A stretch of DNA of 64,000 bases from an uncultured Pseudomonadales bacterium. GTDB lineage: Bacteria > Pseudomonadota > Gammaproteobacteria > Pseudomonadales > Azotimanducaceae. The number at the start of each line of letters is the position of its first letter. Position 1 is the first letter of the stretch. This document shows, in pieces, positions 25,328-35,386 of the stretch. The notes beneath the pieces are model-generated. The model was not told the DNA's origin. It made no database searches and saw nothing but the letters and a program-made list of their open reading frames with translations. Location of the stretch: the NCBI GenBank assembly GCA_958295875.1, contig OY282379.1, positions 806,001 through 870,000 on the forward strand. The letters are read 5' to 3'. The position numbers and the translations under genes were made by a program.

Positions 25328-26413
25328 TTGAACACGGGGATGGGTGCGCCCATACCAACGGCCGCGGAGCCGCCTTCGGTTACCGTGATCATCCCGGTGC
25401 GCAATGCTGAACGCACCATTGCCGCCGCGCTCGACTCGGTGTTGGCGCAGGCGTACCAAGGTTCGATCGAGGTGGTCGTCGCCGACGGCTCCGACTCCAC
25501 GGCCACCTCCGAGTTGGTGCGGGAGCGCTACCCAAGCGTGTTGTGGGTCGCCAACCCGCAACAGACCACTCCCAATGGCTTGAACGCGGGCCTGCGGGCT
25601 GCATCCGGCGACATCGTGGTGCGTTGCGACGCGCAGTCGGCGCTGCCGCCAGACTACATTCAGCGCGCAGTCGAGACACTGACGCGCACCGGCGCTGCGG
25701 TAGTGGGAGGATTGCAGCGGCCCATTGGCGAGAAGCCCCTCGAACGCGCCATCGGCATGGCCATCACCACACCGCTCGGCACGGGCGACGCGCGCTATCG
25801 CCTCGGCGGACAAGAGGGCCCGGTGGACACGGTGTACCTTGGCGTGTTCCGCCGCGCCGCGCTCACGGCCGCCGGCGGGTTCGATGCGATGTTGGAGCGG
25901 GGAGAAGACACCGAACTCAACTGGCGCCTGCGCAAGCGGGGCGAGACAGTGTGGTTCGATCCGCGGCTCGCCGTCTCCTACAAGCCCCGCACCACGTTGC
26001 GGGCGTTGGCCCGCCAATACTTCGGCTACGGCCGCTGGAAGCTCGGCGTGCTGCGGCGCCATCCCCGCGAGCTGCGCCTGCGGCATCTTGCGGCGCCGCT
26101 TTTGGTCACGGGTTTGGCCGCGTCGGCCGGCGCGGGGTTGGCTGGCGCCGGCGGCGCCATGGCGTTGCCGCTCACTTACGCCGCCACACTCCTCCTCGGT
26201 TCCGCCGCGGTCGGCGTGATGCGCCGGAACGCCGCGGCGCTGCTGCTTCCCGCGGTGTTGGCGCTCATGCACGTCAGTTGGGGCGTCGGCTTTCTCATTC
26301 CAGATCGGCGCGGCCTCGCACGCCCCGGCCACGCTTGGGCGACTAGCGACAGGCCGCCGCGCAAGGCCAATGGGCAGGCCGCCGAATGGAATGCGCCAAG
26401 CGCTGCGCCTTGA
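25328..26413 (+). CDS. GT2-family glycosyltransferase, ExoA-like, membrane anchored
   Basis: About 361 residues. GT-A fold at the N-terminus: SVTVIIPVRNAERTI, VVVADGSDS, and an atypical RCDAQS in place of the usual DXD. GEDTELNWRLRKRG is the acceptor-side ED motif. Three hydrophobic segments follow from about residue 255. Similar to ExoA-type beta-glycosyltransferases of succinoglycan assembly. Start TTG 25328 has GGAGGG five bases upstream; ATG 25340 is the alternative. It is the last gene of the polysaccharide locus and converges with coxM. Confidence 0.85.
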   Translation: MNTGMGAPIPTAAEPPSVTVIIPVRNAERTIAAALDSVLAQAYQGSIEVVVADGSDSTATSELVRERYPSVLWVANPQQTTPNGLNAGLRAASGDIVVRCDAQSALPPDYIQRAVETLTRTGAAVVGGLQRPIGEKPLERAIGMAITTPLGTGDARYRLGGQEGPVDTVYLGVFRRAALTAAGGFDAMLERGEDTELNWRLRKRGETVWFDPRLAVSYKPRTTLRALARQYFGYGRWKLGVLRRHPRELRLRHLAAPLLVTGLAASAGAGLAGAGGAMALPLTYAATLLLGSAAVGVMRRNAAALLLPAVLALMHVSWGVGFLIPDRRGLARPGHAWATSDRPPRKANGQAAEWNAPSAAP

Positions 26414-26444
26414 GCCGAAAACACAATCATCCGGCGTGAGGCAG

Positions 26445-26460
26445 GCCGGCTAGCGCCGGC
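26445..26460. terminator. Hairpin between convergent genes
   Basis: GCCGGC-TAGC-GCCGGC, a 6-bp GC stem with a 4-base loop between the ends of the GT2 gene and coxM. No T-run follows on either side, so any termination function is uncertain. Confidence 0.3.
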
Positions 26461-26537
26461 ACGACGGCGAGGCCGACGCCATCAGCCCGGCGTGAGCCCG
26501 CGCAGGCGTGGTCGCGTCGCCGTTCGCGGGGCAGGAG

Positions 26538-27332
26538 TTAACCGATCGCCGCGGCCACCGCCCGCTGCGCCATCACCGCCACCAAGTGGCCGCGATACTC
26601 AGCGGAGGCGTGGATATCCGAGTTGAAGCCATCGTAGGGAATGGTCACGTCGGCAAGCGCTTCGGCAGCAAGCCCTCCCGCCAATGCCCGCTCCAACTCC
26701 GCCGAACGAAACGCGCATGCCCCTGCGCCGGTGACGCCGACGCGCACCTCGGCGCCGAAATCCGCCACCATCACGCCGACGATGGCATAGCGCGACGCGG
26801 GGTTCGGGAACTTCGCGTAGCCGGCGCGGCGCGGAATCTGGAACGCCAGGGACTTCACGATCTCACCGGGCTCCAGCGCCGTCTCGAACAGCCCCTTGAA
26901 GAAATCGTCGGCGGCGATGGTGCGCCGGTCTGTGTGGACGACGGCGTTCAAGGCCAAGACGGCCGCCGGATAGTCCGCCGCCGGGTCGCTGTTGGCGACG
27001 GAACCGCCGAGGGTGCCCCGATTGCGCACATGGGCGTCGCCGATCAACCCCGCCAAGTCTGCCAAGGCCGGTATGGCGCCGCGCACGGCCGCCGACGCCG
27101 CCACCTCCGCGTGGCGCGCCAAGGCACCGATGCGCACCGTGTCGCCGACGGAGATGTCGGCCATGCCGTCGATGGCGCCAAGGTCGATCACGTCCGTCGG
27201 CGACGCCAAACGCGCCTTCAACGTCGGGATCAGTGTCATGCCCCCAGCGAGGTAGACGCCATCTTCGGCGCCATCGAGCAAGCTCGCGGCTTCGGCGACG
27301 CTCGCCGCCTTCTGATACTTGAACCGATACAT
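26538..27332 (-). CDS. coxM: Molybdenum hydroxylase FAD-binding (medium) subunit
   Basis: 264 residues, CO dehydrogenase/xanthine dehydrogenase FAD-binding family. FAD pyrophosphate loops AGGMTLIP (around residue 30) and TLGGSVANSDPAADYP (around 107) are intact, and the C-terminal domain (ALADVTIPYDG) is present. It passes electrons from the iron-sulfur subunit via FAD to the quinone pool or another acceptor. Last gene of coxG-coxS-coxL-coxM, 12 bases after coxL. Confidence 0.92.
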   Translation of the reverse strand: MYRFKYQKAASVAEAASLLDGAEDGVYLAGGMTLIPTLKARLASPTDVIDLGAIDGMADISVGDTVRIGALARHAEVAASAAVRGAIPALADLAGLIGDAHVRNRGTLGGSVANSDPAADYPAAVLALNAVVHTDRRTIAADDFFKGLFETALEPGEIVKSLAFQIPRRAGYAKFPNPASRYAIVGVMVADFGAEVRVGVTGAGACAFRSAELERALAGGLAAEALADVTIPYDGFNSDIHASAEYRGHLVAVMAQRAVAAAIG

Positions 27333-27344
27333 TCGTGACCCCCC

Positions 27345-29690
27345 TTAGGCCGCGGACAGCGCGCGCCAGACCACTTCCGACCTAGCCGGCATGGCCAGCT
27401 CCTTCACTCCCAGCGCGTCCGTCACCGCGTTCATCACCGCGGCCGTCGCGCCGATGGCGCCGGCTTCGCCACAGCCCTTCACGCCAAGCGGATTGTGCGT
27501 GCAGGGCGTCACCGTGGTGTCGACGACGAAGCTCGGCACATCGTCCGCGCGCGGCATGCAGTAATCCAAAAACGAACCAGTCACCAATTGGCCGGAGGCG
27601 TCGTACACGCCGTGCTCGCAGAGCGCTTGGCCGATGCCCTGGCAAAGGCCGCCATGCACTTGGCCGGCCACGATCATCGGGTTGATGACGTGGCCGAAAT
27701 CGTCTACGGCCACGAACTTGACGATCTCCAACACGCCGGTTTCCGCATCCACCTCCACTTCGCAGACGTGCGCGCCGGCGGGATAGGTGAAGTTCCCAGG
27801 GTCGTAGAACGCCTTCTCGGAAAGCCCCGGTTCCAACTCGTCGAGCGGAAAGTTGGCCGGCACATAGGCGGCGAAGGCCACCTCGCCGAACGTCATGGAG
27901 CGGTTCGAGTCTCGCTCGGCGAACACGCCCTCGGTGAAGTCGATCTGCTCATCCGTGGTCTCGAAGGCGTGGGCGACGATCTTCTTGCCCTTGGCAATGA
28001 TCTTGTCGCTCGCCTTCACGATCGCGGAGCCGCCCACCGCCAGCGAGCGCGAGCCGTAGGTGCCGAGGCCGTAGTCGCCGCGGCTGGTGTCGCCATGCGC
28101 CACCTCCACGCTGTCGAACGGGATGCCCAAGCGTTCCGAGACGATCTGCGCGAAGGTGGTCTCATGGCCTTGGCCGTGGCTGTGGGCGCCGGTGATGACG
28201 GTGACAGAGCCGGTGACGTTCACCCGCACTTCCGCGCTCTCGAACAGCCCCACGCCGGCGCCCAAGGACAGCGCGACTTGCGAGGGCGCGAGGCCACACG
28301 CCTCGATGTAGCAAGAGAAGCCGATGCCGCGCCGCTTGCCGCGCGCCTGCGCCGCGTCGCGCCGGGCAGCGAAGCCGGCATAGTCCACATGCTCCAAGGC
28401 GCGGTTCAAGCTGGCCTCATAGTCCCCGGTGTCGTACACCAGCGCCACGGGCGTCTCGTAGGGGAAGTCTGCCGGTTGGATGAAGTTGCGGCGGCGCAGC
28501 GCGGTTGGGTCCATCTTGAGTTCGCGCGCCGCCGTCTCCACCAGCCGCTCCACCACATAGGTGGCTTCCGGGCGCCCAGCGCCGCGGTAGGCATCCACCG
28601 GCGACGTGTTGGTGAACACCGCTTGCACCCCAACGTAAACGGCCGGCGTCTTGTACTGGCCGGCGAGCAGGGTGCCGTAGAGGTAGGTGGGCACGCTGGA
28701 GGCGAACGTGGAGAGGTAGGCGCCCATGTTGGCGATGGTGCTCACCCGCAAGCCCAGCATCTCGCCATCGGCGGCGAGCGCGAGTTCCGCCTTGGTGACA
28801 TGGTCGCGCCCGTGGGCGTCGGCGAGGAACGATTCGGCGCGTTCCGCCCGCCATTTGACGGGGCGCCGCAGTTTGCCGGCCGCCCACGTCACCGCTGTTT
28901 CTTCCGCGTAGACGAAGATCTTCGAACCGAAGCCGCCGCCAACATCCGGCGACACCACGCGGAGCTTGGATTCCGGCGCCACCTGCACGAACGCGGCCAT
29001 CACGAGGCGCGCCAAGTGCGGGTTCTGCGACGTGGTGTAGAGGGTGTAGTCGCCGGAGGCGGCGTCGAAACAACCCGTCGCCGCGCGCGGCTCCATGGCG
29101 TTGGGGATGAGCCGGTTGTTGACGATGTCGAGCGACGTCACATGATCGGCGCGCGCGAACGCCGCATCCGTGGCGGCTTGGTCGCCCAGCTCCCAGTCGT
29201 AGCAGCGGTTGTTCGGCGCCTGGGCGTACAGTTGATCGCCCTGCATGGCGCTTGCAGGATCGACCACGGCCGGCAGCGCGTCGAAATCCACCGCCACGGC
29301 TTCGGCGCCGTCCCGGGCGGCTTGCAGCGTTTCAGCCACCACCAAGCCGTAGGGTTCGCCAACATAGTTGACGCGCTCCACGGCGATGGGCGGATGCGGC
29401 GGCTGAATCATGTCCGACCCGTCCTTGGACTTCACCATCCAGCCACACGGCAAATCGCCAATGCCATCCGCGGCCAAGTCTTGGCCGGTGTAAACCGCCA
29501 GCACGCCCGGCACCTGCAGCGCGGCGCTCGCATCGATGGAGCCGATGGCGGCGCGAGCATGGGGCGAACGCAGGAACACGGCGTAAGCCTGGCCCGGCTG
29601 ATCGATGTCATCCGTGTAGCGGCCGGCGCCGGTGATGAACCGAAGGTCTTCGCGGCGCTTCACAGATGCGCCGATGCCTGTTTCCGACAT
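27345..29690 (-). CDS. coxL: Molybdenum hydroxylase large subunit (form II CoxL-like)
   Basis: 781 residues, aldehyde oxidase/xanthine dehydrogenase fold binding molybdopterin cytosine dinucleotide. N-terminal [24 protein letters not shown] is typical. The active-site loop reads AYRGAGRPE, the form II (BMS-like) signature, rather than AYXCSFR of true form I CO dehydrogenases. GGGFGSK and the C-terminal [12 protein letters not shown] (catalytic Glu) are present. The physiological substrate is therefore not safely CO; other small aldehydes or aromatics are possible. Operon with coxS upstream (12-base gap) and coxM downstream. Confidence 0.93.
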   Translation of the reverse strand: MSETGIGASVKRREDLRFITGAGRYTDDIDQPGQAYAVFLRSPHARAAIGSIDASAALQVPGVLAVYTGQDLAADGIGDLPCGWMVKSKDGSDMIQPPHPPIAVERVNYVGEPYGLVVAETLQAARDGAEAVAVDFDALPAVVDPASAMQGDQLYAQAPNNRCYDWELGDQAATDAAFARADHVTSLDIVNNRLIPNAMEPRAATGCFDAASGDYTLYTTSQNPHLARLVMAAFVQVAPESKLRVVSPDVGGGFGSKIFVYAEETAVTWAAGKLRRPVKWRAERAESFLADAHGRDHVTKAELALAADGEMLGLRVSTIANMGAYLSTFASSVPTYLYGTLLAGQYKTPAVYVGVQAVFTNTSPVDAYRGAGRPEATYVVERLVETAARELKMDPTALRRRNFIQPADFPYETPVALVYDTGDYEASLNRALEHVDYAGFAARRDAAQARGKRRGIGFSCYIEACGLAPSQVALSLGAGVGLFESAEVRVNVTGSVTVITGAHSHGQGHETTFAQIVSERLGIPFDSVEVAHGDTSRGDYGLGTYGSRSLAVGGSAIVKASDKIIAKGKKIVAHAFETTDEQIDFTEGVFAERDSNRSMTFGEVAFAAYVPANFPLDELEPGLSEKAFYDPGNFTYPAGAHVCEVEVDAETGVLEIVKFVAVDDFGHVINPMIVAGQVHGGLCQGIGQALCEHGVYDASGQLVTGSFLDYCMPRADDVPSFVVDTTVTPCTHNPLGVKGCGEAGAIGATAAVMNAVTDALGVKELAMPARSEVVWRALSAA

Positions 29691-29702
29691 GGCCTGCCCC
29701 CC

Positions 29703-30161
29703 TTACATGGCGTCGCGCGCGGCGAGCACGGCGCGCACGATGTTGTGGTAGCCGGTGCAGCGGCACAGATTGCCTTCCAAGCCCTCGCGCACCGCCTGTT
29801 CATCCAGCTGTTCGGATGTGTTCACGAGGTCTATGGCGGCCATGATCATGCCCGGCGTGCAGAAGCCGCATTGCAGAGCGTGACACTCGCGGAACGCCGC
29901 CTGCATGGGATGCAGGTCATCCGGCGCGCCGATGCCCTCGATGGTGGTGACATCCGCGCCATCCGCTTGCCCCGCGAGCACCGTGCAGGACTTCACGGCG
30001 CGGCCATCCATGTGGACAACGCAGGCGCCGCATTGGCTCGTATCGCAGCCGACGTGGGTGCCGGTGAGGCGCAGCCGCTCGCGCAACACCTCCACGAGCA
30101 GCATGTTGTCCGGCACGTCCAAGGCATGCGCCGTGCCGTTCACCGTTAGCGTGACTTCCAC
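29703..30161 (-). CDS. coxS: Molybdenum hydroxylase 2Fe-2S (small) subunit
   Basis: 152 residues. The plant-type cluster uses Cys in [13 protein letters not shown] and SCTVLAG, and the second 2Fe-2S cluster uses QCGFCTPGM and LCRCTGY. This is the complete eight-cysteine set of the family. Start GTG 30161 was chosen because GGAGGGG lies seven bases before it and VEVTLTVNG is the standard N-terminus; the frame also extends to TTG 30182. Electron-transfer subunit between CoxL and CoxM. Confidence 0.93.
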   Translation of the reverse strand: MEVTLTVNGTAHALDVPDNMLLVEVLRERLRLTGTHVGCDTSQCGACVVHMDGRAVKSCTVLAGQADGADVTTIEGIGAPDDLHPMQAAFRECHALQCGFCTPGMIMAAIDLVNTSEQLDEQAVREGLEGNLCRCTGYHNIVRAVLAARDAM

Positions 30162-30280
30162 CCGTTCCCCTCCTTCTCTCAACCTTCTCTCTCAGCCTCT
30201 CGGCCCCTCGGCTCCATCCTCTCCGCCCCTTCGGCCTCGTCAGCCCTTGTCAGCCGTTTGGCTGCGGTCGGTTGCAGAGC

Positions 30281-30868
30281 TCACTCGCCACCGCCAAAGA
30301 TGGCAACGATGGCCCAAATTAGCAAGGCGATGCCCACTGCCGCGGCCAGTTTGCGGGAGCGCCCCAAGGCTGCCGCGGCCGGTGCCGACGCATCGCTCGA
30401 CGCCGCGGCCGGCGCGGCAGCATCGCCCATGCCCGCCACCCGTTCGCTGAAGGCGGCAAAGAAGTTCGCCGCCATCTGGCGCACGGCGGCGTCGATGAGC
30501 CGCGAGCCGATCTGCGCCAGCTTGCCGCCAACCGTGGCTGTGGCGGTGTACCGCAGCAGGCTGCCTTCGGGCGTCTCCTCCAACGCCACCGCGGCCTCGC
30601 CCTTGCCGAAGCCGGCGGCGCCGCCTTGAGCTTCGATGAGCAAGCGGTAGCTCTCGGGCGGATTGAGGTCTACGAGGGTCACAGTGCCCTTGAACGTTGC
30701 GCTCACCGGGCCGACCTTGGCCTTCACCTCGGCGGCGAACGCATGCTCGCCGGTTTGCGTGAGCGCTTGGCAACCGGCAATGCAGGCGCGCAGCGTGTCG
30801 GGATCATTGAGGGCCGCCCACACCGCTTCCCGGGGCGCGGCAATCGGATACTCACCAGATTGCTCCAT
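30281..30868 (-). CDS. coxG: CoxG-type SRPBCC protein with C-terminal membrane anchor
   Basis: 195 residues. Residues 1-145 form a START-like SRPBCC domain ([52 protein letters not shown]). An Ala-rich linker follows, then a single C-terminal membrane helix ([18 protein letters not shown]). CoxG proteins are linked to membrane attachment or cofactor insertion of CO dehydrogenase-type enzymes. First gene of the operon; about 120 bases of purine-rich (minus strand) DNA separate it from coxS. Confidence 0.9.
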   Translation of the reverse strand: MEQSGEYPIAAPREAVWAALNDPDTLRACIAGCQALTQTGEHAFAAEVKAKVGPVSATFKGTVTLVDLNPPESYRLLIEAQGGAAGFGKGEAAVALEETPEGSLLRYTATATVGGKLAQIGSRLIDAAVRQMAANFFAAFSERVAGMGDAAAPAAASSDASAPAAAALGRSRKLAAAVGIALLIWAIVAIFGGGE

Positions 30869-30988
30869 GTCATCCCTCGCGTTGCCGGCGCGGGAACTGT
30901 CGCATGTTCCATCGCCGGCGGCAACGGCGGCGGCGTCTAGATGTTGTTAGAGTTTGGACGGCACACCCACCACATTTCGAGCCTGCAG

Positions 30989-32899
30989 ATGGACTTCTAC
31001 TCCGGAGCCAGCGCCGCAAAGATCGCGCAGGTTGCAGTGGCCAGCCTCGCGCGGCGGTTGACCAGCCGCAGTTGCAGCAAGGCGCTGCTCGCGTTGCTTC
31101 CCTTGCTTGCCGTGACCAGCGCCGCTGGAGAGCAGCGCTCCACGCCAGCCTCGCTGCCGTCGCTGCCGCCCCATGCGGCATACGGAGAGTATGCGGTTGG
31201 CGTGGCGACCGGCTTCGCCCGCGACGCCATGGCGCGGTTTGACCCGTGGAACGGCGTCTACGGCAGCGCCGAATATCAAGCCCTGCTGGAACGGGTCGAT
31301 GCCAGCGGACAGGGCCGGACGGTGGTGTTCCAGCTATGGTATCCCGCGCTGCCGCGTGAGGGCATGGAGCAGCGCGCGGCTCGGCGCAGCCCGTGGCTGG
31401 CGTCCAGCGGTCGCGCGGCCGGTTACCGCGATTTCTTCTTTCAGGAATCGGACGCGATCGTCCAGCTGGGCGTTGCGGGAATGGTGGAGCCGGCGTTCGT
31501 GCATCTGCGCGAAGGCCCGCTCCGGGCGCTGGCGCCAGCCGACCGTCACGCCGCCTTGGCCCGCATCGGGCAACAGATCCTGGATTCGTGGCAGGGCGCT
31601 TGGCAAGACGCCACCCCGGCGAAGGGCCGGTTCCCGCTGATCTTGCTGGCGCACGGCCTTGGCGGCACCCATGCGATGTGGAGTTCGTTCGCCGAGTTCT
31701 TGGCCTCGCACGGCTATGTGGTGGCAGCGCCAACCTTCAATAGCGACAGCGCGCTGCCCTTGGCGTTCCACGACCAGAACTCGCCCTATCGGCAGCAACG
31801 CGAATGGGCGGACGTGTTGGAGACCTATCAAGCAATGGCCAGCGAAGCCAAAGTGGTGCCTTCCTTCTACCGATTTTTATTTGGGGAAGCCGTCCCGGCA
31901 CGGGCGGCGAAGGCCGGGCGGGCGAGAGCGCTGCCCGGCGGCGCAGAGCGCGCCACCACGATGATGCGCAACCTGTTCCGGCAACGCGTTGCGGATGTGG
32001 CGCTGGTGTTGCGCACCGTGCTGCACATGGATGCGGATGAGCCAAGCTGTCGCACGGCGCTCGCGGCGATGGGCGCCACCAGCGCCGCGCAGCCGATAGC
32101 GGATCGCTACCTATGCGGTTTGCTCAATGGCCGCATCGACGGGGGCAGCATCGGCATCGCTGGCCATTCGTTGGGCGCCATGACCGCGCAGCTAGCTGCC
32201 AACCACTTGCCTGACGTGCGCACCGCGTTCGGCCTCAACAACGCGCCACCGCTCACGTGGATGCCGGAGGAGATGCTCGGCGGCAGGACGGCCCTCGGCG
32301 AGCCAGCGAGCAGCCGCAAACCGCTGCTGCTGATGGTGGGCGACGAGGACGCCTTTGTGCAGAGCATTTTCATCGGCCTGTTCACGAATGCCATGCGCCA
32401 AGCCGGTGGCGACCCCGAGCGGATATTCCCGTTGGCGGCCGAACGAGCCGCACCGGACCGGTTCGAGAATCCACAGCCCGTGGCGCTGAGCGCTTGGCAG
32501 CGCGCGCTGTCGGACCGCATGTTCGTGATCGTGCGCGACACCAACCACCTGACCTTGGTGGATGATTTGGCGCGGAAGTTCGCGTGGCCGGCGTTCGTTC
32601 GTGGCGAACTGCCCTTCGCGCAGACGCCGCAGCGAATGCGCAAGCCCACCGGCACGGCGGCCTTCGCGCCCAACCCGCCGGCTGGCGAGGGGTACCAAGA
32701 GTTGGGCTGGGCTGCGCTCGAAGACGGCGGCGAAGCCTATCTGCCGCATGTGGTGCGTGACTGGTACGCGCTGGCGTGGTTCGACTGGCAACTCAAGGGC
32801 GATGGCGCGGCCCTTGCGCGGCTGGCGAGCGATGATCCCTTCGGGGACATCACCCACGCGCGCAAGGAACTGCCCGCGGCGACAGTCGAACTAGAGTGA
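30989..32899 (+). CDS. Secreted alpha/beta hydrolase, PAF-acetylhydrolase-like
   Basis: About 636 residues. The N-terminal signal region (ALLALLPLLAVTSAAG) is followed by a large hydrolase. LWYPALPREGM, the oxyanion-region LAHGLGGTHAMW and the nucleophile elbow IAGHSLGAM (Ser around residue 395) are visible, as are DEDAFVQ and RDTNHLTLVDD carrying the candidate Asp and His. The order resembles the platelet-activating-factor acetylhydrolase isoform II group but with long insertions and a C-terminal extension. The substrate is not predictable; an exported esterase or lipase is likely. Alternative upstream TTG 30941 seems less likely. Confidence 0.75.
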   Translation: MDFYSGASAAKIAQVAVASLARRLTSRSCSKALLALLPLLAVTSAAGEQRSTPASLPSLPPHAAYGEYAVGVATGFARDAMARFDPWNGVYGSAEYQALLERVDASGQGRTVVFQLWYPALPREGMEQRAARRSPWLASSGRAAGYRDFFFQESDAIVQLGVAGMVEPAFVHLREGPLRALAPADRHAALARIGQQILDSWQGAWQDATPAKGRFPLILLAHGLGGTHAMWSSFAEFLASHGYVVAAPTFNSDSALPLAFHDQNSPYRQQREWADVLETYQAMASEAKVVPSFYRFLFGEAVPARAAKAGRARALPGGAERATTMMRNLFRQRVADVALVLRTVLHMDADEPSCRTALAAMGATSAAQPIADRYLCGLLNGRIDGGSIGIAGHSLGAMTAQLAANHLPDVRTAFGLNNAPPLTWMPEEMLGGRTALGEPASSRKPLLLMVGDEDAFVQSIFIGLFTNAMRQAGGDPERIFPLAAERAAPDRFENPQPVALSAWQRALSDRMFVIVRDTNHLTLVDDLARKFAWPAFVRGELPFAQTPQRMRKPTGTAAFAPNPPAGEGYQELGWAALEDGGEAYLPHVVRDWYALAWFDWQLKGDGAALARLASDDPFGDITHARKELPAATVELE

Positions 32900-32966
32900 C
32901 GAACCCCAGTCCCACAGGCGCGACACAAGCAGCGACTGTCTTGCGACGGGCGCGGCGCTGGAGCGC

Positions 32967-34130
32967 CTAGCCGCGCTTCAACTCGCGCAGCGCGGTGGCG
33001 AGCAAGAGCTGGTCGTATTCGTCCCGGGTTGCGTCTGGCGTGAACGGCACCGCCACATCCGGCTGGATGCCAGCGTCCGCAAGGGAACGGCCATCGGGGG
33101 TGTAGTAGTGCGCGGTGGTGAGTTTCAGCGCCCGCCTGTTGGCCAGCGGCAACACCGTTTGCACCGAGCCCTTGCCATAGCTCGGCGTGCCCAGCACCAC
33201 GGCGCGGCGATGATGCTGCAAGGCGCCGGCGACGACCTCGGCTGCCGATGCCGAGCGGCCATTGATGAGCACCGCCACCGGCGCGCCGCCGAGCAGATCT
33301 TCGCCGCTCGCCTCGAAGCGGCCTTCGCTGGCTTCCTCGCGGCCCTCGGTGTAGACGATGAGCCCTTGCTTGAGGAAGGCATCCGCCACGTCCACCGAGG
33401 CGCCAAGGACACCGCCGGGGTTGTTCCGCAGGTCTACCACCAAGCCTTCGAGCGCCGTGCCGGCCTCGGCCACGAGCCGCTCAAGGGCCGCGCGCACGTC
33501 CACGGGCGTCTGCCTTTGGAACTCGGCAATGCGCAGGTAGCCGTAGCCCGGTTCCAAGAGGCGTGAACGCACCGTGCGAATCGGGATGGCCTTTCGCACC
33601 AGTTCCACATGCAGCGGCGCCGGCTCGCCGGGCCGGCGAATGCCTAGGGTGAGGCCGGTGCCGGGAGCGCCGCGCAAGTCCGCCACTGCATCACGCACCG
33701 TGCGTCCCTCCAACGAGCGGCCATCCACTTCAATGATGGCGTCGCCGGCCTGCAGGCCGGCCGCCGCCGCCGGCGTGCCGGCAATGGGCGCGACCACGGT
33801 GATGTAGCCGTCCACGAAGCGTATCTCCACGCCGATGCCACCGAATTGACCCGCATCCTCTTCGCGCATCCCCTCCACTTCGTCCACCTCAAGGTATGCG
33901 GAGTGCGAATCCAGCCCACGCAGGATGCCGAGGACGGCGCTCTCCACCAACTCGTCTTCCTCGATGGGCTCGACATAGGAATCGCGCACCGCCTGGATCA
34001 CGATGGGCAACGCCGCGCCCACCGGCGCCGGCAGCGTCGCGCGCAGCGACCAGTAGGCAGACACGCCAAGCACCACGCCGAGGGCCATCGCGGCGATGAG
34101 GCTGACGAGCGTGATGGGGCGCGGCGGCAT
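32967..34130 (-). CDS. ctpA: C-terminal processing protease, S41 family
   Basis: 387 residues. N-terminal membrane anchor (LIAAMALGVVLGVSAYW), PDZ domain (around residues 95-180, FGGIGVEI), then the S41 protease domain with the catalytic Ser in NGRSASAAEVV (around 297) and catalytic Lys in SYGKGSVQ (around 322). A periplasmic protease that trims or degrades envelope proteins, often peptidoglycan hydrolase regulators, which suits its position after envC and gpmI. Same order as in many gammaproteobacteria. Confidence 0.94.
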   Translation of the reverse strand: MPPRPITLVSLIAAMALGVVLGVSAYWSLRATLPAPVGAALPIVIQAVRDSYVEPIEEDELVESAVLGILRGLDSHSAYLEVDEVEGMREEDAGQFGGIGVEIRFVDGYITVVAPIAGTPAAAAGLQAGDAIIEVDGRSLEGRTVRDAVADLRGAPGTGLTLGIRRPGEPAPLHVELVRKAIPIRTVRSRLLEPGYGYLRIAEFQRQTPVDVRAALERLVAEAGTALEGLVVDLRNNPGGVLGASVDVADAFLKQGLIVYTEGREEASEGRFEASGEDLLGGAPVAVLINGRSASAAEVVAGALQHHRRAVVLGTPSYGKGSVQTVLPLANRRALKLTTAHYYTPDGRSLADAGIQPDVAVPFTPDATRDEYDQLLLATALRELKRG

Positions 34131-34225
34131 GGCCGGCGGATTCTATCTTCCCTGCTCGCCTGCTTGGCCCGCCGGCGCGGACCTGTTTCGCCGGCCCGCG
34201 CACAGCCACAAGCACTGCCGCGTCG

Positions 34226-35386
34226 TTAGCGGGCTTGCGAGCGCCCCAGCCAAGCGAGCGGATTGGTGGGCCGACCATCGCTGCGCACCTCGAAGTAGAG
34301 CCCGCTCTTGGCCTCGCCGCCGCTGTTGCCGGCAGCGGCGATGGGCTCGCCACTCTCCACCCAGTCCCCCACGGCCTTGAACAGGTCATCCGCGTTGCCA
34401 TACAGGGACATGTGGCCGTCGCCGTGGTCGACGATGGCGAGGTAGCCGAAGCCACGCAGCCAATCCGCGAACACCACGCGACCGCTATGCACGGCGCGCA
34501 CCTCGGCGCCGGCGGCGGCTTCCAAGTACACCCCCTCCCAACGCATGCGGCCACCAGCGCGAGGCTGCCCGAAGCGCTGCGTCAATCTGCCCGCCACCGG
34601 CCAGCGCAAATTGCCCTGGCGGGCGGCGAATTGCGTGGTCGGCGCGTCCTGCGCTTGGCGGCGCAGCGTCTCAAGCAGGGCTTCAATGCGGCGGCGGTTC
34701 GCCGCTAGGCGGTCGCGCTCGTCTTGGCGGGCACTCACGTCGCCGCGCAGGCGCGCTAGGAGCTGGCCCCGCTCTTCGCGTTGCCCAGAGAGGGCCGCGC
34801 GCCGCCGCGCCAAATCATCCCGCCGCGTAGCCAGCGCCGCGCGCCGTTCCTCGGCGGCGCGGGCGTTCTCGGCAATCGCTGCCAACGTGTCCCGATAGGC
34901 ATCGATGGCGCCGAGCCGCGCCCGGCTGAAGTAGCCGTGAAAGCGGATCATGCGGTCGAAGTCATCTGGGTGTTGCTGGTTCAGCAGCAGCTTGAAGAAA
35001 TCCTGCCCGGCGTACCGCCATGCATCCCGCGCATGCCGCGCGATGCGCCGCGCTTGCTCGGCGCGGCGGCGGTCGTACTCGTCGCGCTCGGCGGTTAGGC
35101 GATCCAAGCCTGACTGGGTTTGCGCCAAGTCGCTCTGGACGCGCCGCGCCGCGGCGCTCATTCCGGCAATGCGTTGGTCTGCGGCGGCAATGCGCCGCTC
35201 CGCATCGGCAACGCGCTTGCCCGCCGCATCGAGCCATGCGTCGAGGGCGTTGAGCTCCTGCACCACGCCGGCGAGGCGCTCCGCGGTTTGGGTGTCATCC
35301 TGCGCGGCCTGCGCGGCAACTGGGCCCGCCGCCACGACGCCGAGCGCGAGCGCTGCCAGCGCACCGACGCGCGGGCGGCGCCTCAA
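34226..35386 (-). CDS. envC: Murein hydrolase activator EnvC
   Basis: 386 residues. Signal peptide, long coiled coil (residues about 30-250) and a C-terminal LytM domain (from RWPVAGRLTQRFG). The domain lacks the normal metal ligands (HSGRVVFADWLRGFGYLAIVDHG retains only some), as in EnvC of other bacteria, which activates amidases AmiA/AmiB at the division site rather than cutting itself. Start TTG 35386 overlaps the stop of gpmI (TTGA), implying coupling. Confidence 0.93.
   Translation of the reverse strand: MRRRPRVGALAALALGVVAAGPVAAQAAQDDTQTAERLAGVVQELNALDAWLDAAGKRVADAERRIAAADQRIAGMSAAARRVQSDLAQTQSGLDRLTAERDEYDRRRAEQARRIARHARDAWRYAGQDFFKLLLNQQHPDDFDRMIRFHGYFSRARLGAIDAYRDTLAAIAENARAAEERRAALATRRDDLARRRAALSGQREERGQLLARLRGDVSARQDERDRLAANRRRIEALLETLRRQAQDAPTTQFAARQGNLRWPVAGRLTQRFGQPRAGGRMRWEGVYLEAAAGAEVRAVHSGRVVFADWLRGFGYLAIVDHGDGHMSLYGNADDLFKAVGDWVESGEPIAAAGNSGGEAKSGLYFEVRSDGRPTNPLAWLGRSQAR

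Noticed and set aside
27495..30149. Open frame of 884 codons on the plus strand, His/Arg rich
   Set aside because: Antisense shadow of coxL and coxS caused by high GC content; no protein-like pattern.
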